Assembly: GCA_017937845.1 (NCBI GenBank)
Contig: JAGBCV010000017.1
Span: 1-35,129 of the forward strand
From: Clostridia bacterium
GTDB lineage: Bacteria; Bacillota; Clostridia; Oscillospirales; CAG-272
DNA: 35,129 bases
Direction of reading: 5' to 3'
Positions within the stretch are counted from its first letter, which is position 1, and each line of letters opens with the position of its first letter. The notes beneath the pieces are model-generated. The model had not been told where the DNA came from. It was given only the letters and a program-made list of their open reading frames with translations, and searched no databases. The translations under genes were made by a program, and so were the position numbers. Positions 24,620 through 32,395 of this stretch are shown one piece after another.

Positions 24620-25282
24620 ATGTCTTACGCTAAGACCTATTACACAAACTTCTCCGATTTTTATACGGAAGAAGCCATAAACACGCATATTTCCGAAATC
24701 TCCGAAGCCAAGCAGGAACGCATCAAGACCGCCAAACGCGCAGAAACAAAAGCCTCTCTCCTTGCAGGAGAGCTTCTTGTTCGTGCCGCGCTCAAAAACG
24801 CACTTGATCTTGAAAACGTGAAAATCGCCGTCGATGACCACGGAAAACCATATCTCCCCGAGCATCCCGAGGTGCATTTTAACCTCTCTCATAGCGCAAA
24901 TATTGCTGTTTGCACCGTTTCCGACGTGCCTTGCGGTGTCGATATCGAGCAGATCAGCAAGCCCCATGAGGTGATGGCGATGGCGAATCGTTTCCTTTCC
25001 GTCAAGGAACACGCCGCCGTTCTGATGTCACCAAATCCCAACGAAGCCTTTTGTCGTCTTTGGACGCTCCGCGAAAGCTATGTGAAAATGCGCGGACTTG
25101 GCTTTGAGATCGGACTTTCCACCTTGAAATGTGATTTTCACCGCGGGATTTGTTCTATTTATGAAAAAAATATCTTGCAGGAGGACGCGCATTTCCACGA
25201 ATGGAAGACCGTTCCGGATTTCCGAATCTCCGTCTGCACCAAGGGTGAATGTGAACATACCATTGAAAAGATCATGCTTTGA
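24620..25282 (+). CDS. 4'-phosphopantetheinyl transferase (Sfp type)
   Basis: The 220-residue enzyme transfers the phosphopantetheine arm of coenzyme A to carrier proteins. It has HGKPYLP and FNLSHS in the middle, the magnesium-binding CGVDIE and WTLRESYVKMRGLG, matching the Sfp/AcpT/HetI family rather than the shorter AcpS type. No carrier protein or synthase genes are in the window, so it may serve fatty-acid ACP or a distant cluster. AAAGGA precedes the ATG by about 8 nt. The gene begins 55 bp after the hairpin element and ends at a strong terminator. Confidence 0.92.
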   Translation: MSYAKTYYTNFSDFYTEEAINTHISEISEAKQERIKTAKRAETKASLLAGELLVRAALKNALDLENVKIAVDDHGKPYLPEHPEVHFNLSHSANIAVCTVSDVPCGVDIEQISKPHEVMAMANRFLSVKEHAAVLMSPNPNEAFCRLWTLRESYVKMRGLGFEIGLSTLKCDFHRGICSIYEKNILQEDAHFHEWKTVPDFRISVCTKGECEHTIEKIML

Positions 25283-25288
25283 TACGAG

Positions 25289-25314
25289 AAAAACCGAGCC
25301 ACGCTCGGTTTTTT
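25289..25314. terminator. Bidirectional Rho-independent terminator
   Basis: Stem AAAAACCGAGC / GCTCGGTTTTT (loop CAC) lies between convergent genes. Confidence 0.9.
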
Positions 25315-25315
25315 A

Positions 25316-25558
25316 TTATTTTTCTTCATAACTCAAAGGACAAAAGCCCCTTTTTCCGCAATGAGGGCATTGCAAAACGGTATTTTCTCCCATATGCGCG
25401 GAAAAGCCAGCTTTCCACCATTTTGGGGAAAACTTTTTGCCGCAGCTTCCGCAAACAAAGGTCTTTTCGGAAAGCGATTTTCCTTCAAAATACCAGACGA
25501 GTAAGGCGACAAGTCCTGCGATGGCAATGATGCCGATGATCACAAATAACGGTTTCAT
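25316..25558 (-). CDS. Small membrane protein with a zinc ribbon
   Basis: This 80-residue protein has one N-terminal membrane helix (about residues 3-23) and a cytoplasmic part with two cysteine pairs, CGSCGKKF and CPHCGKRG, spaced about 25 residues apart: a four-cysteine zinc ribbon. AAGGAG lies 8 nt before the ATG. It has its own promoter. The function is unknown; such proteins often bind nucleic acid or act as membrane scaffolds. Confidence 0.75.
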   Translation of the reverse strand: MKPLFVIIGIIAIAGLVALLVWYFEGKSLSEKTFVCGSCGKKFSPKWWKAGFSAHMGENTVLQCPHCGKRGFCPLSYEEK

Positions 25559-25605
25559 CTGTCTTTCTCCTTTTTTGGCTTGATCATAGCTTGATATCTG
25601 TATTT

Positions 25606-25634
25606 ATGATAACATAAAATCGATATAATGTCAA
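25606..25634 (-). promoter_or_regulatory. Sigma-A promoter of the zinc-ribbon gene
   Basis: Minus strand: TTGACA (25634-25629), 17-nt spacer, TATCAT (25611-25606). Confidence 0.75.
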
Positions 25635-25655
25635 CATTTTTTGAAATCTGTATGA

Positions 25656-25979
25656 TCAAAACAGCACCGTTACTGCACCGCCAACGAAAGCAGAGGCAAG
25701 CGCCGTGATAACGGCGCCGATGATCGTTGCAAGACGCTTGGCGGGAACACGCTCCAGCTCGGCGATGCGAGCCTCTTGCTTTTCAAGCGTTTTGGACAAG
25801 GTGTCGAGCGAAACGACCAGCCTTGCGATCTGTTCGTTTTGCGTATGTACAGCCTCCGTGAGCTTTTCCAAGCGGTCCAGCTGACAGAGGGCATTTTTGG
25901 TCCGTTCTTCGAGCTTGGCGAGCCTTGCGCCTTGAAGCTCGTCCAAGTTTTCCACATCCATGTGGTAAATCGAGCGCAT
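25656..25979 (-). CDS. Coiled-coil protein with C-terminal membrane helix (XhlA-like)
   Basis: This 107-residue protein is a long charged coiled coil (about residues 15-78) with Leu, Ile and Val in heptad spacing, followed by one C-terminal hydrophobic helix (about 82-106). This layout is like the XhlA/hemolysin family of small phage-associated proteins, but no phage gene is near, so I keep that as a resemblance only. GGAGGTGA 5 nt before the ATG is nearly perfect. The message starts with a strong hairpin and has a good promoter. No terminator is evident after it. Confidence 0.65.
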   Translation of the reverse strand: MRSIYHMDVENLDELQGARLAKLEERTKNALCQLDRLEKLTEAVHTQNEQIARLVVSLDTLSKTLEKQEARIAELERVPAKRLATIIGAVITALASAFVGGAVTVLF

Positions 25980-26002
25980 CGGCTCACCTCCGTTCGTAAA
26001 TG

Positions 26003-26030
26003 ACCGCGCACAGGGAACAGTCTGCGCGGT
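26003..26030 (-). promoter_or_regulatory. 5'-leader hairpin of the coiled-coil gene
   Basis: The perfect 8-bp GC-rich stem ACCGCGCA / TGCGCGGT (12-nt loop) begins about 9 nt after the -10 box, so the transcript would start with it. It could stabilise the message. Confidence 0.6.
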
Positions 26031-26038
26031 ATGGCTTT

Positions 26039-26067
26039 ATTTTACCACAAAACTGAGGATTTGTAAA
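26039..26067 (-). promoter_or_regulatory. Sigma-A promoter of the coiled-coil gene
   Basis: Minus strand: TTTACA (26067-26062), 17-nt spacer, TAAAAT (26044-26039). Confidence 0.7.
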
Positions 26068-26090
26068 TCGGAAAAACGAACATATATTCG

Positions 26091-27191
26091 TTATTTCGCT
26101 TCGTTTCCGTCGGTTTCCGCGGAATCCTCCGTGGCGCTTTCCGGCTTTTCTTCCGTTTTCGTATCTTTGCTTTTTGGCTTTCGCATATCGGATGGACGAA
26201 TACCAGCAAGGGGATTTTTGGAGATGGCTTCTTCGAGCTGCTTGTTGTTGACGTGGGTATAGATCTGCGTGGTGCTGAGTTGGGTATGCCCTAAAATTTC
26301 TTTGAGCGCGAGAACATCAACGCCGCCCTCCTGATACATGAGTGTCGCCGCCGTATGACGGAGCTTATGCGTGGAAAAATGCTTATATTCCAGCCCTGCC
26401 GCATCGAGATATTTATAAACGACCCATTGTACGGTCTTATGGCTGATGCGTTTGCCAAGACGGGAAAGAAAGAGCGCGTCCTTGTCCTTGATATCCTCGA
26501 TATCGCGTGCGCGTGCTACGAGATAAGCGGAGATCGCCTCTCGGCAAGCGTCGTTGAGATAGACGATGCGTTCTTTTCCGCCCTTACCGAGTACGCGCAA
26601 GGAACGAAGCTCGCGGTCGATATCCGAGAGATTGATGCTGCAAAGCTCGGCAAGACGCATACCGCAGTTGAGAAAAAGGGTGATGATGCAGAAATTACGT
26701 TCGCGATATTTGGAATCGCTGTCGCTTGCGACGCTTGAAAGCAGAGAAATGCTTTCCTCTTGGGTCAGATATTTGGGCAAGGTGGATTTTTGCTTGGGCG
26801 TTTCGATATCGGCGGCGGGATTTTTATCCATGATGCGTTCCGTTGCCACGAGATATTTGAAAAAGGTCTTGATGGCAGAAAGCTTTCTTGCGCGTGATGC
26901 GGCGGTATTCCCGCGCACGTTCGCCATATACATGAGAAATTCCAAGATTTCCAGCGTCGTTACCTTTTTTACAAATTCATCGTCCACACATTCGATGGAA
27001 ACGGAGGACATTTCCGAGTCGGGGGACGAAAATCCCTCTCTCGTTGCCACAAGATAACTGAAGAAGGTATGTAGATCGCTTCTGTATTCGCTGACGGTTT
27101 GAGGAGAACGCGCTTGAATGACGAGCTTATATCGTAAAAAACGCTCCACGACGGGAGATTTATCATCGGTTACTTTTTGATTTTTTTTCAT
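26091..27191 (-). CDS. Tyrosine recombinase of the XerC/XerD type
   Basis: This 366-residue site-specific recombinase has an N-terminal SAM-like DNA-binding domain (about residues 10-130, LSAIKTFFKYLV). The catalytic domain has Arg in NCGMRLAEL, Lys in GKGGKERIV, HKLRHTAATLM (His and Arg), the second His in LGHTQLSTTQ and the nucleophile Tyr in IYTHV. The active site is complete. It carries an extra charged tail of about 45 residues (rich in Lys, Glu, Thr) not seen in standard XerD. Chromosome-dimer resolution is most likely; an integrase role is possible but no attachment site or phage genes are visible. A good promoter lies upstream. Confidence 0.9.
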   Translation of the reverse strand: MKKNQKVTDDKSPVVERFLRYKLVIQARSPQTVSEYRSDLHTFFSYLVATREGFSSPDSEMSSVSIECVDDEFVKKVTTLEILEFLMYMANVRGNTAASRARKLSAIKTFFKYLVATERIMDKNPAADIETPKQKSTLPKYLTQEESISLLSSVASDSDSKYRERNFCIITLFLNCGMRLAELCSINLSDIDRELRSLRVLGKGGKERIVYLNDACREAISAYLVARARDIEDIKDKDALFLSRLGKRISHKTVQWVVYKYLDAAGLEYKHFSTHKLRHTAATLMYQEGGVDVLALKEILGHTQLSTTQIYTHVNNKQLEEAISKNPLAGIRPSDMRKPKSKDTKTEEKPESATEDSAETDGNEAK

Positions 27192-27223
27192 ATTTTTTGA
27201 TACCTCGCATATGATATATCTTC

Positions 27224-27252
27224 ATTATACCGCATATCTTGAAATCTTACAA
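27224..27252 (-). promoter_or_regulatory. Sigma-A promoter of the recombinase gene
   Basis: Minus strand: TTGTAA (27252-27247), 17-nt spacer, TATAAT (27229-27224), about 33 nt before the ATG. Confidence 0.65.
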
Positions 27253-27269
27253 GAAAACTTTTGGATATG

Positions 27270-27298
27270 GCATAAAAAAATCTCATTTCGCATATGAT
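27270..27298 (+). promoter_or_regulatory. Candidate sigma-E (mother-cell) promoter of spoIVA
   Basis: GCATAAA (27270-27276), 14-nt gap, CATATGAT (27291-27298) resemble the sigma-E pattern GnATAnn / CATACAnT. spoIVA is sigma-E controlled in Bacillus, and the ATG lies about 49 nt downstream. Confidence 0.5.
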
Positions 27299-27346
27299 GC
27301 ACTGTATTCAAAGATTGCCGCAGGCGGCGGCAAGGAGGTTTTTATG

Positions 27347-28825
27347 ATGGCAAATACCAATATTTATCAGGATATCGCGGCGAGAACGGGCGGCGATATC
27401 TATATCGGTGTTGTCGGTCCCGTGCGGACAGGCAAATCCACCTTTATCAAAAAATTTATGGAAACACTCGTCATTCCGAATATCAAAAACGAATATGACC
27501 GCACCCGCGCCAAGGATGAGATGCCTCAATCGGCGGCGGGCAAGACCGTCATGACGACAGAGCCGAAATTCATTCCCGATGAAGCGGTACAGGTGACGCT
27601 TGATGGCGGCGCGACGCTTTCCGTCAAGATGATCGACTGCGTTGGCTATATCGTTCCCGAGGCGCTCGGCAATTTTGAGGGGGATAAACCGCGCATGGTG
27701 ATGACGCCGTGGGCAGAAGAAAGTATGCCCTTTGATAAGGCGGCAGAGATCGGCACGCAAAAGGTCATTCGTGACCATTCCACGATTGGCGTGCTTGTGA
27801 CCTGCGACGGCTCCTTCGGTGAGCTTTCGCGTGAAAATTATGTGGAAAGCGAAATGCGTATCGCGTCTGAATTGCATGAGATGGGGAAGCCCTTTGTCAT
27901 CGTGCTCAATTCCGCGCGTCCAGAAAGCGAAGAAGCGGCGATGCTTGCGCTTTCTCTCGAGGAGCGTTATCATGCGCCCGTTGCGCTCGTGAGCTGTCTG
28001 GAGCTTGATAAAAATGATATCCGTCATATCTTGGAGCTTGTTTTGCTGGAATTTCCCGTCACGGAGATCGCGGTCAGCCTGCCTGATTTTATGAATGCGC
28101 TTGACCGCACGCATCCCATTCACCGCAGTGTGCATGAAACGATCTCATCTTGTGCATCGGAGATCACCAAAACGGGTGATATTGGCAAATGTTTTGCAAA
28201 AGCGACGGAAAATACGTACATCAAAGAGGTTCGTGTGGAAAAGATTGACCTTGGTTGTGGCAAGGCATCGATTCAAATGGAGCTTGCCGACGGTCTTTTC
28301 TACGGTCTTATCGGAGAACTGACGGGTTTTACGATTGACGATGACGAAGCGCTGATGAAACTGCTTCTGGAGCTTTCTGACGTGAAAAAGCAATATGATA
28401 AGGTCAAAGCCGCGCTTGACGAGGTCAACGCCACGGGATACGGCATCGTCGTTCCCGATATTTACGATATGAAGCTCGAAGAACCGCAGATGGTGAAGCA
28501 AACGGGCGGTTACGGTGTCAAGCTTCGCGCTTCTGCGCCGAGTATCCACATGATCAAGGCGGATATTGAAGCGGAGGTCTCTCCCATCGTCGGCACAGAA
28601 CAGCAGTCGGAGGAGCTTGTGAATTTCCTGCTCCGTGAATTTGAAAATGACCCGCGCAAGATCTGGGATACCAATATGTTTGGCAAGCCCCTTTGCGAGC
28701 TGATCCGCGAGGGACTTCACACAAAGCTTGCTCACATTCCCGAGGATGCGCGCGCCAAGCTTTCCGAAACGCTCGAACGCATCATCAACGAGGGTAGCGG
28801 CGGGCTCATCTGCATCATTTTGTGA
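27347..28825 (+). CDS. spoIVA: Spore coat/cortex morphogenetic ATPase SpoIVA
   Basis: SpoIVA polymerises with ATP on the forespore surface and forms the base layer of the coat. The N-terminal ATPase domain has Walker A GPVRTGKST with Lys30, then PQSAAGKTVMTTEPKFIP and the STIGVLVTCDGS strand. The middle and C-terminal domains end in GYGVKLRASAPSIHMIK, TEQQSEELVNFLL and ERIINEGSGGLICIIL. ATG 27347 gives 492 residues, the Bacillus length, with AAGGAGG 8 nt upstream; ATG 27344 is the near alternative. The frame is open upstream to 27239, but that part is leader. The stop codon abuts a hairpin repeat (28825). Confidence 0.97.
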   Translation: MANTNIYQDIAARTGGDIYIGVVGPVRTGKSTFIKKFMETLVIPNIKNEYDRTRAKDEMPQSAAGKTVMTTEPKFIPDEAVQVTLDGGATLSVKMIDCVGYIVPEALGNFEGDKPRMVMTPWAEESMPFDKAAEIGTQKVIRDHSTIGVLVTCDGSFGELSRENYVESEMRIASELHEMGKPFVIVLNSARPESEEAAMLALSLEERYHAPVALVSCLELDKNDIRHILELVLLEFPVTEIAVSLPDFMNALDRTHPIHRSVHETISSCASEITKTGDIGKCFAKATENTYIKEVRVEKIDLGCGKASIQMELADGLFYGLIGELTGFTIDDDEALMKLLLELSDVKKQYDKVKAALDEVNATGYGIVVPDIYDMKLEEPQMVKQTGGYGVKLRASAPSIHMIKADIEAEVSPIVGTEQQSEELVNFLLREFENDPRKIWDTNMFGKPLCELIREGLHTKLAHIPEDARAKLSETLERIINEGSGGLICIIL

Positions 28826-28931
28826 TACTTTTTCTTTTGGGACAAAGAAAAAGTATCCAAAAAGAAAGCGTATGGCACTTTTCTTGCCGTCAAGAAAAGT
28901 GCCAAAAGAACCGCAAGGGACTCGTCCCTTG
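28825..28931. repeat. Short copy of the dispersed hairpin repeat
   Basis: Three hairpins in a row: ATACTTTTTCTTT/AAAGAAAAAGTAT (28825-28856), GGCACTTTTCTTG/CAAGAAAAGTGCC (28874-28903) and CAAGGGA/TCCCTTG (28914-28931). The order and flanks (CCAAAAAGAA, CCAAAAGAAC, then GACC) match the left end of the element at 24075-24163. The first stem shares the last base of the spoIVA stop codon. Confidence 0.75.
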
Positions 28932-28961
28932 ACCCGTATGAAAATGTGATATTATGTATTC

Positions 28962-29001
28962 TCAAAAAACGACCTCCGCAGAAGATTCTGTGGAGGTCGT
29001 T
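28962..29001 (-). terminator. Rho-independent terminator of the PadR operon
   Basis: A 16-bp stem (28968-28983 with 28986-29001, one G-U pair) is followed on the minus strand by six T residues. It lies 18 bp past the secreted-protein stop. Confidence 0.88.
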
Positions 29002-29018
29002 GCTTTCGCCGAAAATAT

Positions 29019-29966
29019 TTAATTTTTGTAACCGGGAGTTTTAGCTTGATCGCCGCTATATGCGAAAAAGCAATCCTGCTTATTGCTCAACGTAATGGAG
29101 AAGCGCGGTTGTGCTACGAAGTTGATATCCTTTATATATGCCGAATCGTATAGGTGTATATAATAGGAAGTAGCGATTGCAGAAAAGGTTGCGAAATTGG
29201 AATCGTACACACAGCCGAGATACCAATGATATCCGATATAGTAATAGGGGATGCTTTCAGGGTCGTTTTCGTTATATGCTTTGTTTTTGACGATTTTATC
29301 GGACAAGCGGACACCGTTTCCATAAGAGCCGGAACCGTCCGACCTATTTCCGCTGGATGCTTGCATCGTGAAATCCTGATTCCACATGACGGATATGGTG
29401 CGAACGACGGAAGAACGATAGGTTTCCTGTAAGTAGTCGCTAAACGAATAACCAAATGCGTTGGGAGCGCCGAGCTTTCCTGTTTTGGTATCGGAATGCC
29501 AATCGTCATTTTTCCAATGTCCGCTCGTGCTGATATACCAAGTATCGTTATCGGCGCAGTATACGATGATTGGCGAGTGAAGCTCTACGTCGTTTTCCGT
29601 GGGAAGTCCGTCTTCTGGGGATGTGAGAGGCTTGGTATCGTTCATAACGGAAAGATTGTTATCGTAATATACATAAAGTCCCATTGTTTTCATTTCTTTT
29701 GCGATGGTATTTTTTTCGGAAAGAACCGATGCAAAGGAATATTTTTGAATAATGGCATCTTTTTCTTCGTAGTTTGGAGCGTGCGCCGTACCCGATGAAA
29801 GTTTTTCTTCGTATTCTGCTTTTGCGGCGATTGCAAATTCATGCTTGGGGGTTGTTTTGCCTATTTTTGAGGAATTGACGGTATAGGTGGCGGTGGTTGG
29901 GAAAAAAACGGTATATGCAAGCAAAATGCTTGCCATTCCGATTGCGAATATTTTCTTGATTTTCAT
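29019..29966 (-). CDS. Secreted protein of unknown function
   Basis: This 315-residue protein has an N-terminal signal (KIKK plus a hydrophobic stretch to about residue 26) and a polar, partly helical segment (about 45-100). A long beta-rich region with many Tyr, Trp, Ser and Asn follows (about 105-300) and the protein ends with YSGDQAKTPGYKN. No anchor motif is seen. I do not recognise the family. AAGGAGG lies 6 nt before the ATG. It is the last gene of a three-gene minus-strand operon headed by a PadR regulator. Its plan resembles the secreted protein at 9877-10989, but I see no clear sequence match. Confidence 0.78.
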   Translation of the reverse strand: MKIKKIFAIGMASILLAYTVFFPTTATYTVNSSKIGKTTPKHEFAIAAKAEYEEKLSSGTAHAPNYEEKDAIIQKYSFASVLSEKNTIAKEMKTMGLYVYYDNNLSVMNDTKPLTSPEDGLPTENDVELHSPIIVYCADNDTWYISTSGHWKNDDWHSDTKTGKLGAPNAFGYSFSDYLQETYRSSVVRTISVMWNQDFTMQASSGNRSDGSGSYGNGVRLSDKIVKNKAYNENDPESIPYYYIGYHWYLGCVYDSNFATFSAIATSYYIHLYDSAYIKDINFVAQPRFSITLSNKQDCFFAYSGDQAKTPGYKN

Positions 29967-29989
29967 AGCTTGCCTCCTTGATGTGAATT

Positions 29990-30823
29990 TTAATCATACC
30001 ATTTATATTGAAGCAGACCGCGAAGTGACAATGTGATCTCTCCCTCTTTTGCTTCTTGTGGCAGATAATAGCTGAAATGGTCGCCTTCTTTTCCATTCAT
30101 TCCCGAAGCGCCTGCAAGCTGACAGGGGATCGATTCAGTTTCGTTTTCGTAATAGAGCTCGGATTGCACTGACATTGTGTAAGTGGCATTGAGATTTCGT
30201 GTATGAAGCTGTCCCGTGATCAAATAACCGCCGTGGATATCGTAGGTGCCATAGGTACGAAAGCCGATGCGGTAATATCCTGCGGACTTATCAATAGAAT
30301 CGATTTTCACGGTGCAAGCACCTGTTGTATATACGGCTTTGCCGATGTTGGATTCCAAGTCATCCAAATCAACGATGAAGTTCACGTCTTGGTTGATTTC
30401 TTCGATATCGTATTTATATCGCGTCGGATTTTCCACAAATGCTGCCATACCTTTCATATATAGATCGATATAACCCGAAAGATAGATACCGCCACAAATG
30501 ACAATAAATGCCAAAGCCCCACAAACCACCGCCAAGTTTTTCATTTTCTTAACGCGCCGTTCCGCGGAATAGGACGGGATTCCCGAAACCAGCTCCGCAT
30601 AAAAGCTATCGAAGCCATCGGGGAAAAGCTCCTCGGGCGGTTGCTTGTTCATGGAAGCATCTGCCAAAAGCTCGCTGAAATCGAGTAAGATCTCCATGCG
30701 TTTTTCGCGAGGCGCGATATCATGGCGCAGAAGCTTTTTGGTTTTTAGAAAGATTTCATCATATGGCGCTTGAATACGCGACACATTTTGACGAATCTGT
30801 TTTTGTGATTTCAAAATTTTCAT
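29990..30823 (-). CDS. Membrane protein with DUF1048-like N-terminus
   Basis: The 277-residue protein has a cytoplasmic helical N-terminus (about residues 1-90) whose ILLDFSELLADAS, PPEELFPDGFDSFYAEL pattern resembles DUF1048-type proteins that are often paired with PadR regulators. One membrane helix (about 97-117) and an outside beta-rich domain of about 150 residues follow. ATG 30823 overlaps the PadR stop (ATGA), so the two are translationally coupled, with GGAGGG about 7 nt before the start. It may sense an envelope signal or partner the downstream secreted protein; this is inference. Confidence 0.7.
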   Translation of the reverse strand: MKILKSQKQIRQNVSRIQAPYDEIFLKTKKLLRHDIAPREKRMEILLDFSELLADASMNKQPPEELFPDGFDSFYAELVSGIPSYSAERRVKKMKNLAVVCGALAFIVICGGIYLSGYIDLYMKGMAAFVENPTRYKYDIEEINQDVNFIVDLDDLESNIGKAVYTTGACTVKIDSIDKSAGYYRIGFRTYGTYDIHGGYLITGQLHTRNLNATYTMSVQSELYYENETESIPCQLAGASGMNGKEGDHFSYYLPQEAKEGEITLSLRGLLQYKWYD

Positions 30824-31146
30824 TGTTTTCCCTCCAATACCGAATCAATAAGTGAGCGAAACTCTTCCCATTCCTTGATAAATTTTGTAAGCTCGGCTTT
30901 TCCCGTATCGTTCAGCCGATAATATTTTCTGCTTGGACCGAGCGGGTTGCTGACGCGCTCCACGTCAAAAAGTCCTTTATTTTCCAAACGCAGGAGCATA
31001 GGGAAAAGCGTTCCCTCCGAAACGGTGTCAAATCCCTTTTCTTTGAGCTTGATGACGAGCTCACCCGAATAGCAGGGCTCGTCGTTTAGGATTTTTAAGA
31101 CACATCCCTCTAAGATTCCTTTCAGCATTTGGGATTTATTGGTCAT
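30820..31146 (-). CDS. PadR-family transcriptional regulator
   Basis: This 108-residue winged-helix repressor has MLKGILEGCVLKILNDEPCYSGELV, the recognition region VSEGTLFPMLLRLENKGL and RKYYRLNDTGKAELTKFIKEW, the standard PadR sequence. The family controls membrane-stress and detoxification genes. ATG 31146 has AAAGGAGG 8 nt upstream; an in-frame start at 31221 would lie in the promoter. A palindrome overlaps its own -10 box, so autorepression of the operon is likely. Confidence 0.92.
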   Translation of the reverse strand: MTNKSQMLKGILEGCVLKILNDEPCYSGELVIKLKEKGFDTVSEGTLFPMLLRLENKGLFDVERVSNPLGPSRKYYRLNDTGKAELTKFIKEWEEFRSLIDSVLEGKQ

Positions 31147-31183
31147 CGTTTTCGCCTCCTTTCGGTTGCTTGCATTACAATTA

Positions 31184-31195
31184 ACTGATTTCAGT
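31184..31195. promoter_or_regulatory. Candidate PadR operator
   Basis: ACTGATTTCAGT, a perfect inverted repeat with a 2-nt centre, overlaps the edge of the -10 box of the padR promoter. Confidence 0.5.
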
Positions 31196-31221
31196 ATACA
31201 CAAGGGAGTGCGTTTTGTCAA
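31193..31221 (-). promoter_or_regulatory. Sigma-A promoter of the PadR operon
   Basis: Minus strand: TTGACA (31221-31216), exact 17-nt spacer, TATACT (31198-31193). Confidence 0.85.
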
Positions 31222-31375
31222 TACTTTTGGGAAATATCATTTGGTATTGGTATCAAGATGATCGATAAAGAGAAAAAATCTGCGGTTTTTTGCATTTGGG
31301 TATTTATTTATTCATATCTTTATGATATACTATAATAGTATTGGTTTAGAATATTGATACAGAAAGGTTGGAATC

Positions 31376-32395
31376 ATGAAAAAAACACCCGAAGTAAAAA
31401 ATCCAAGACTTGGACAGGTGGGCGGTCAAGCGCTTCTTGAGGGCGTTATGATGCGTAGCGGTGAGACCGTTGCGACCTCCGTACGCGCGGTGGACGGCAC
31501 CATCAAAGCCAAACGCGAAAAATTCGTTTCTGCAAGAAAAAAATATAAATTCTGTGCATTGCCCCTCGTGCGCGGTGTGGTTTCCTTTGTGGAATCCATG
31601 AAAATGTCGCTTTCCACGATGAATGACGCGGTCAATATGCTGGGTCTTGAAGAGGAAGAAGAAACCAAATTTGAAAAATGGCTCAAGGAAAAGTTCGGAA
31701 AAAATATTTTTGACGTTTTGATGCCATTCGTATACGTGCTTGCCATCCTGCTTGCCGTCGGTATTTTCTTCTTTTTGCCCTCTGCTGCGGCAAAGCTCAT
31801 CTCGCTTCCGTTTGGCGGCGATATCGGTCCTTGGTATAGCGTTGTGGAAGGGCTTATGAAAGCCGCGATTTTTGTCGGATATATTGCGCTTATTTCGCTG
31901 ATGCCTGATATTCGCAGAACCTTTGAATACCACGGCGCAGAACATAAATCCATCTTCTGCTATGAAGCAGGAGAAGAACTCACGGTCGAAAACGTGAAAA
32001 AACATAAGCGTTTCCATCCCAGATGCGGTACGAGCTTCATGTTCGTCATGATCTTGCTCGGTATCGTCATCGGTCTTTTCATTCCGTTTGAAAATCCCTT
32101 TTTGCGTACGGGCTGCAAATTGCTTCTTTTGCCCCTTACCTGTGGTATCGGTTTTGAATTTCTGATGATCGCGGGCAAGCATGATAATTGGCTCACTCGT
32201 TTCTTCTCCGCGCCCGGTATTTGGATGCAAAGACTCACCACAAGAGAGCCCGATGCAAGTCAGATCGAGGTGGCGATACGCTCCTTGAAGCTCGCCATGC
32301 CCGACGTTTTTCCCGAGGAAAGCTTGGAAAACGTAGAGGATACCTTGACAAAAATCGCTCCCGAAGCAGAAAAAGAAGAAAAAAATGAGACCTGA
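31376..32395 (+). CDS. DUF1385 family membrane protein (YqhQ-like)
   Basis: This 339-residue protein begins with the family signature GGQALLEGVMMRSG and contains RRTFEYHGAEHKSIFCYEAG, HPRCGTSFMF and several membrane segments (about residues 115-140, 165-185, 220-275). DUF1385 proteins are widespread in Firmicutes and commonly sit beside prmC, as here; their biochemical role is not established. AAAGGTTGG precedes the ATG. The 3' end overlaps prmC by 11 bp. A TATAAT box lies at 31331-31336, but I found no convincing -35. Confidence 0.93.
   Translation: MKKTPEVKNPRLGQVGGQALLEGVMMRSGETVATSVRAVDGTIKAKREKFVSARKKYKFCALPLVRGVVSFVESMKMSLSTMNDAVNMLGLEEEEETKFEKWLKEKFGKNIFDVLMPFVYVLAILLAVGIFFFLPSAAAKLISLPFGGDIGPWYSVVEGLMKAAIFVGYIALISLMPDIRRTFEYHGAEHKSIFCYEAGEELTVENVKKHKRFHPRCGTSFMFVMILLGIVIGLFIPFENPFLRTGCKLLLLPLTCGIGFEFLMIAGKHDNWLTRFFSAPGIWMQRLTTREPDASQIEVAIRSLKLAMPDVFPEESLENVEDTLTKIAPEAEKEEKNET

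Noticed and set aside
25656..27191. Prophage or integrative element made of the XhlA-like protein and the recombinase
   Set aside because: No structural, lysis or replication genes and no attachment repeats; each gene has its own promoter.
27308..28135. 275-residue minus-strand ORF
   Set aside because: Antisense of spoIVA, which matches its Bacillus counterpart along the whole length.
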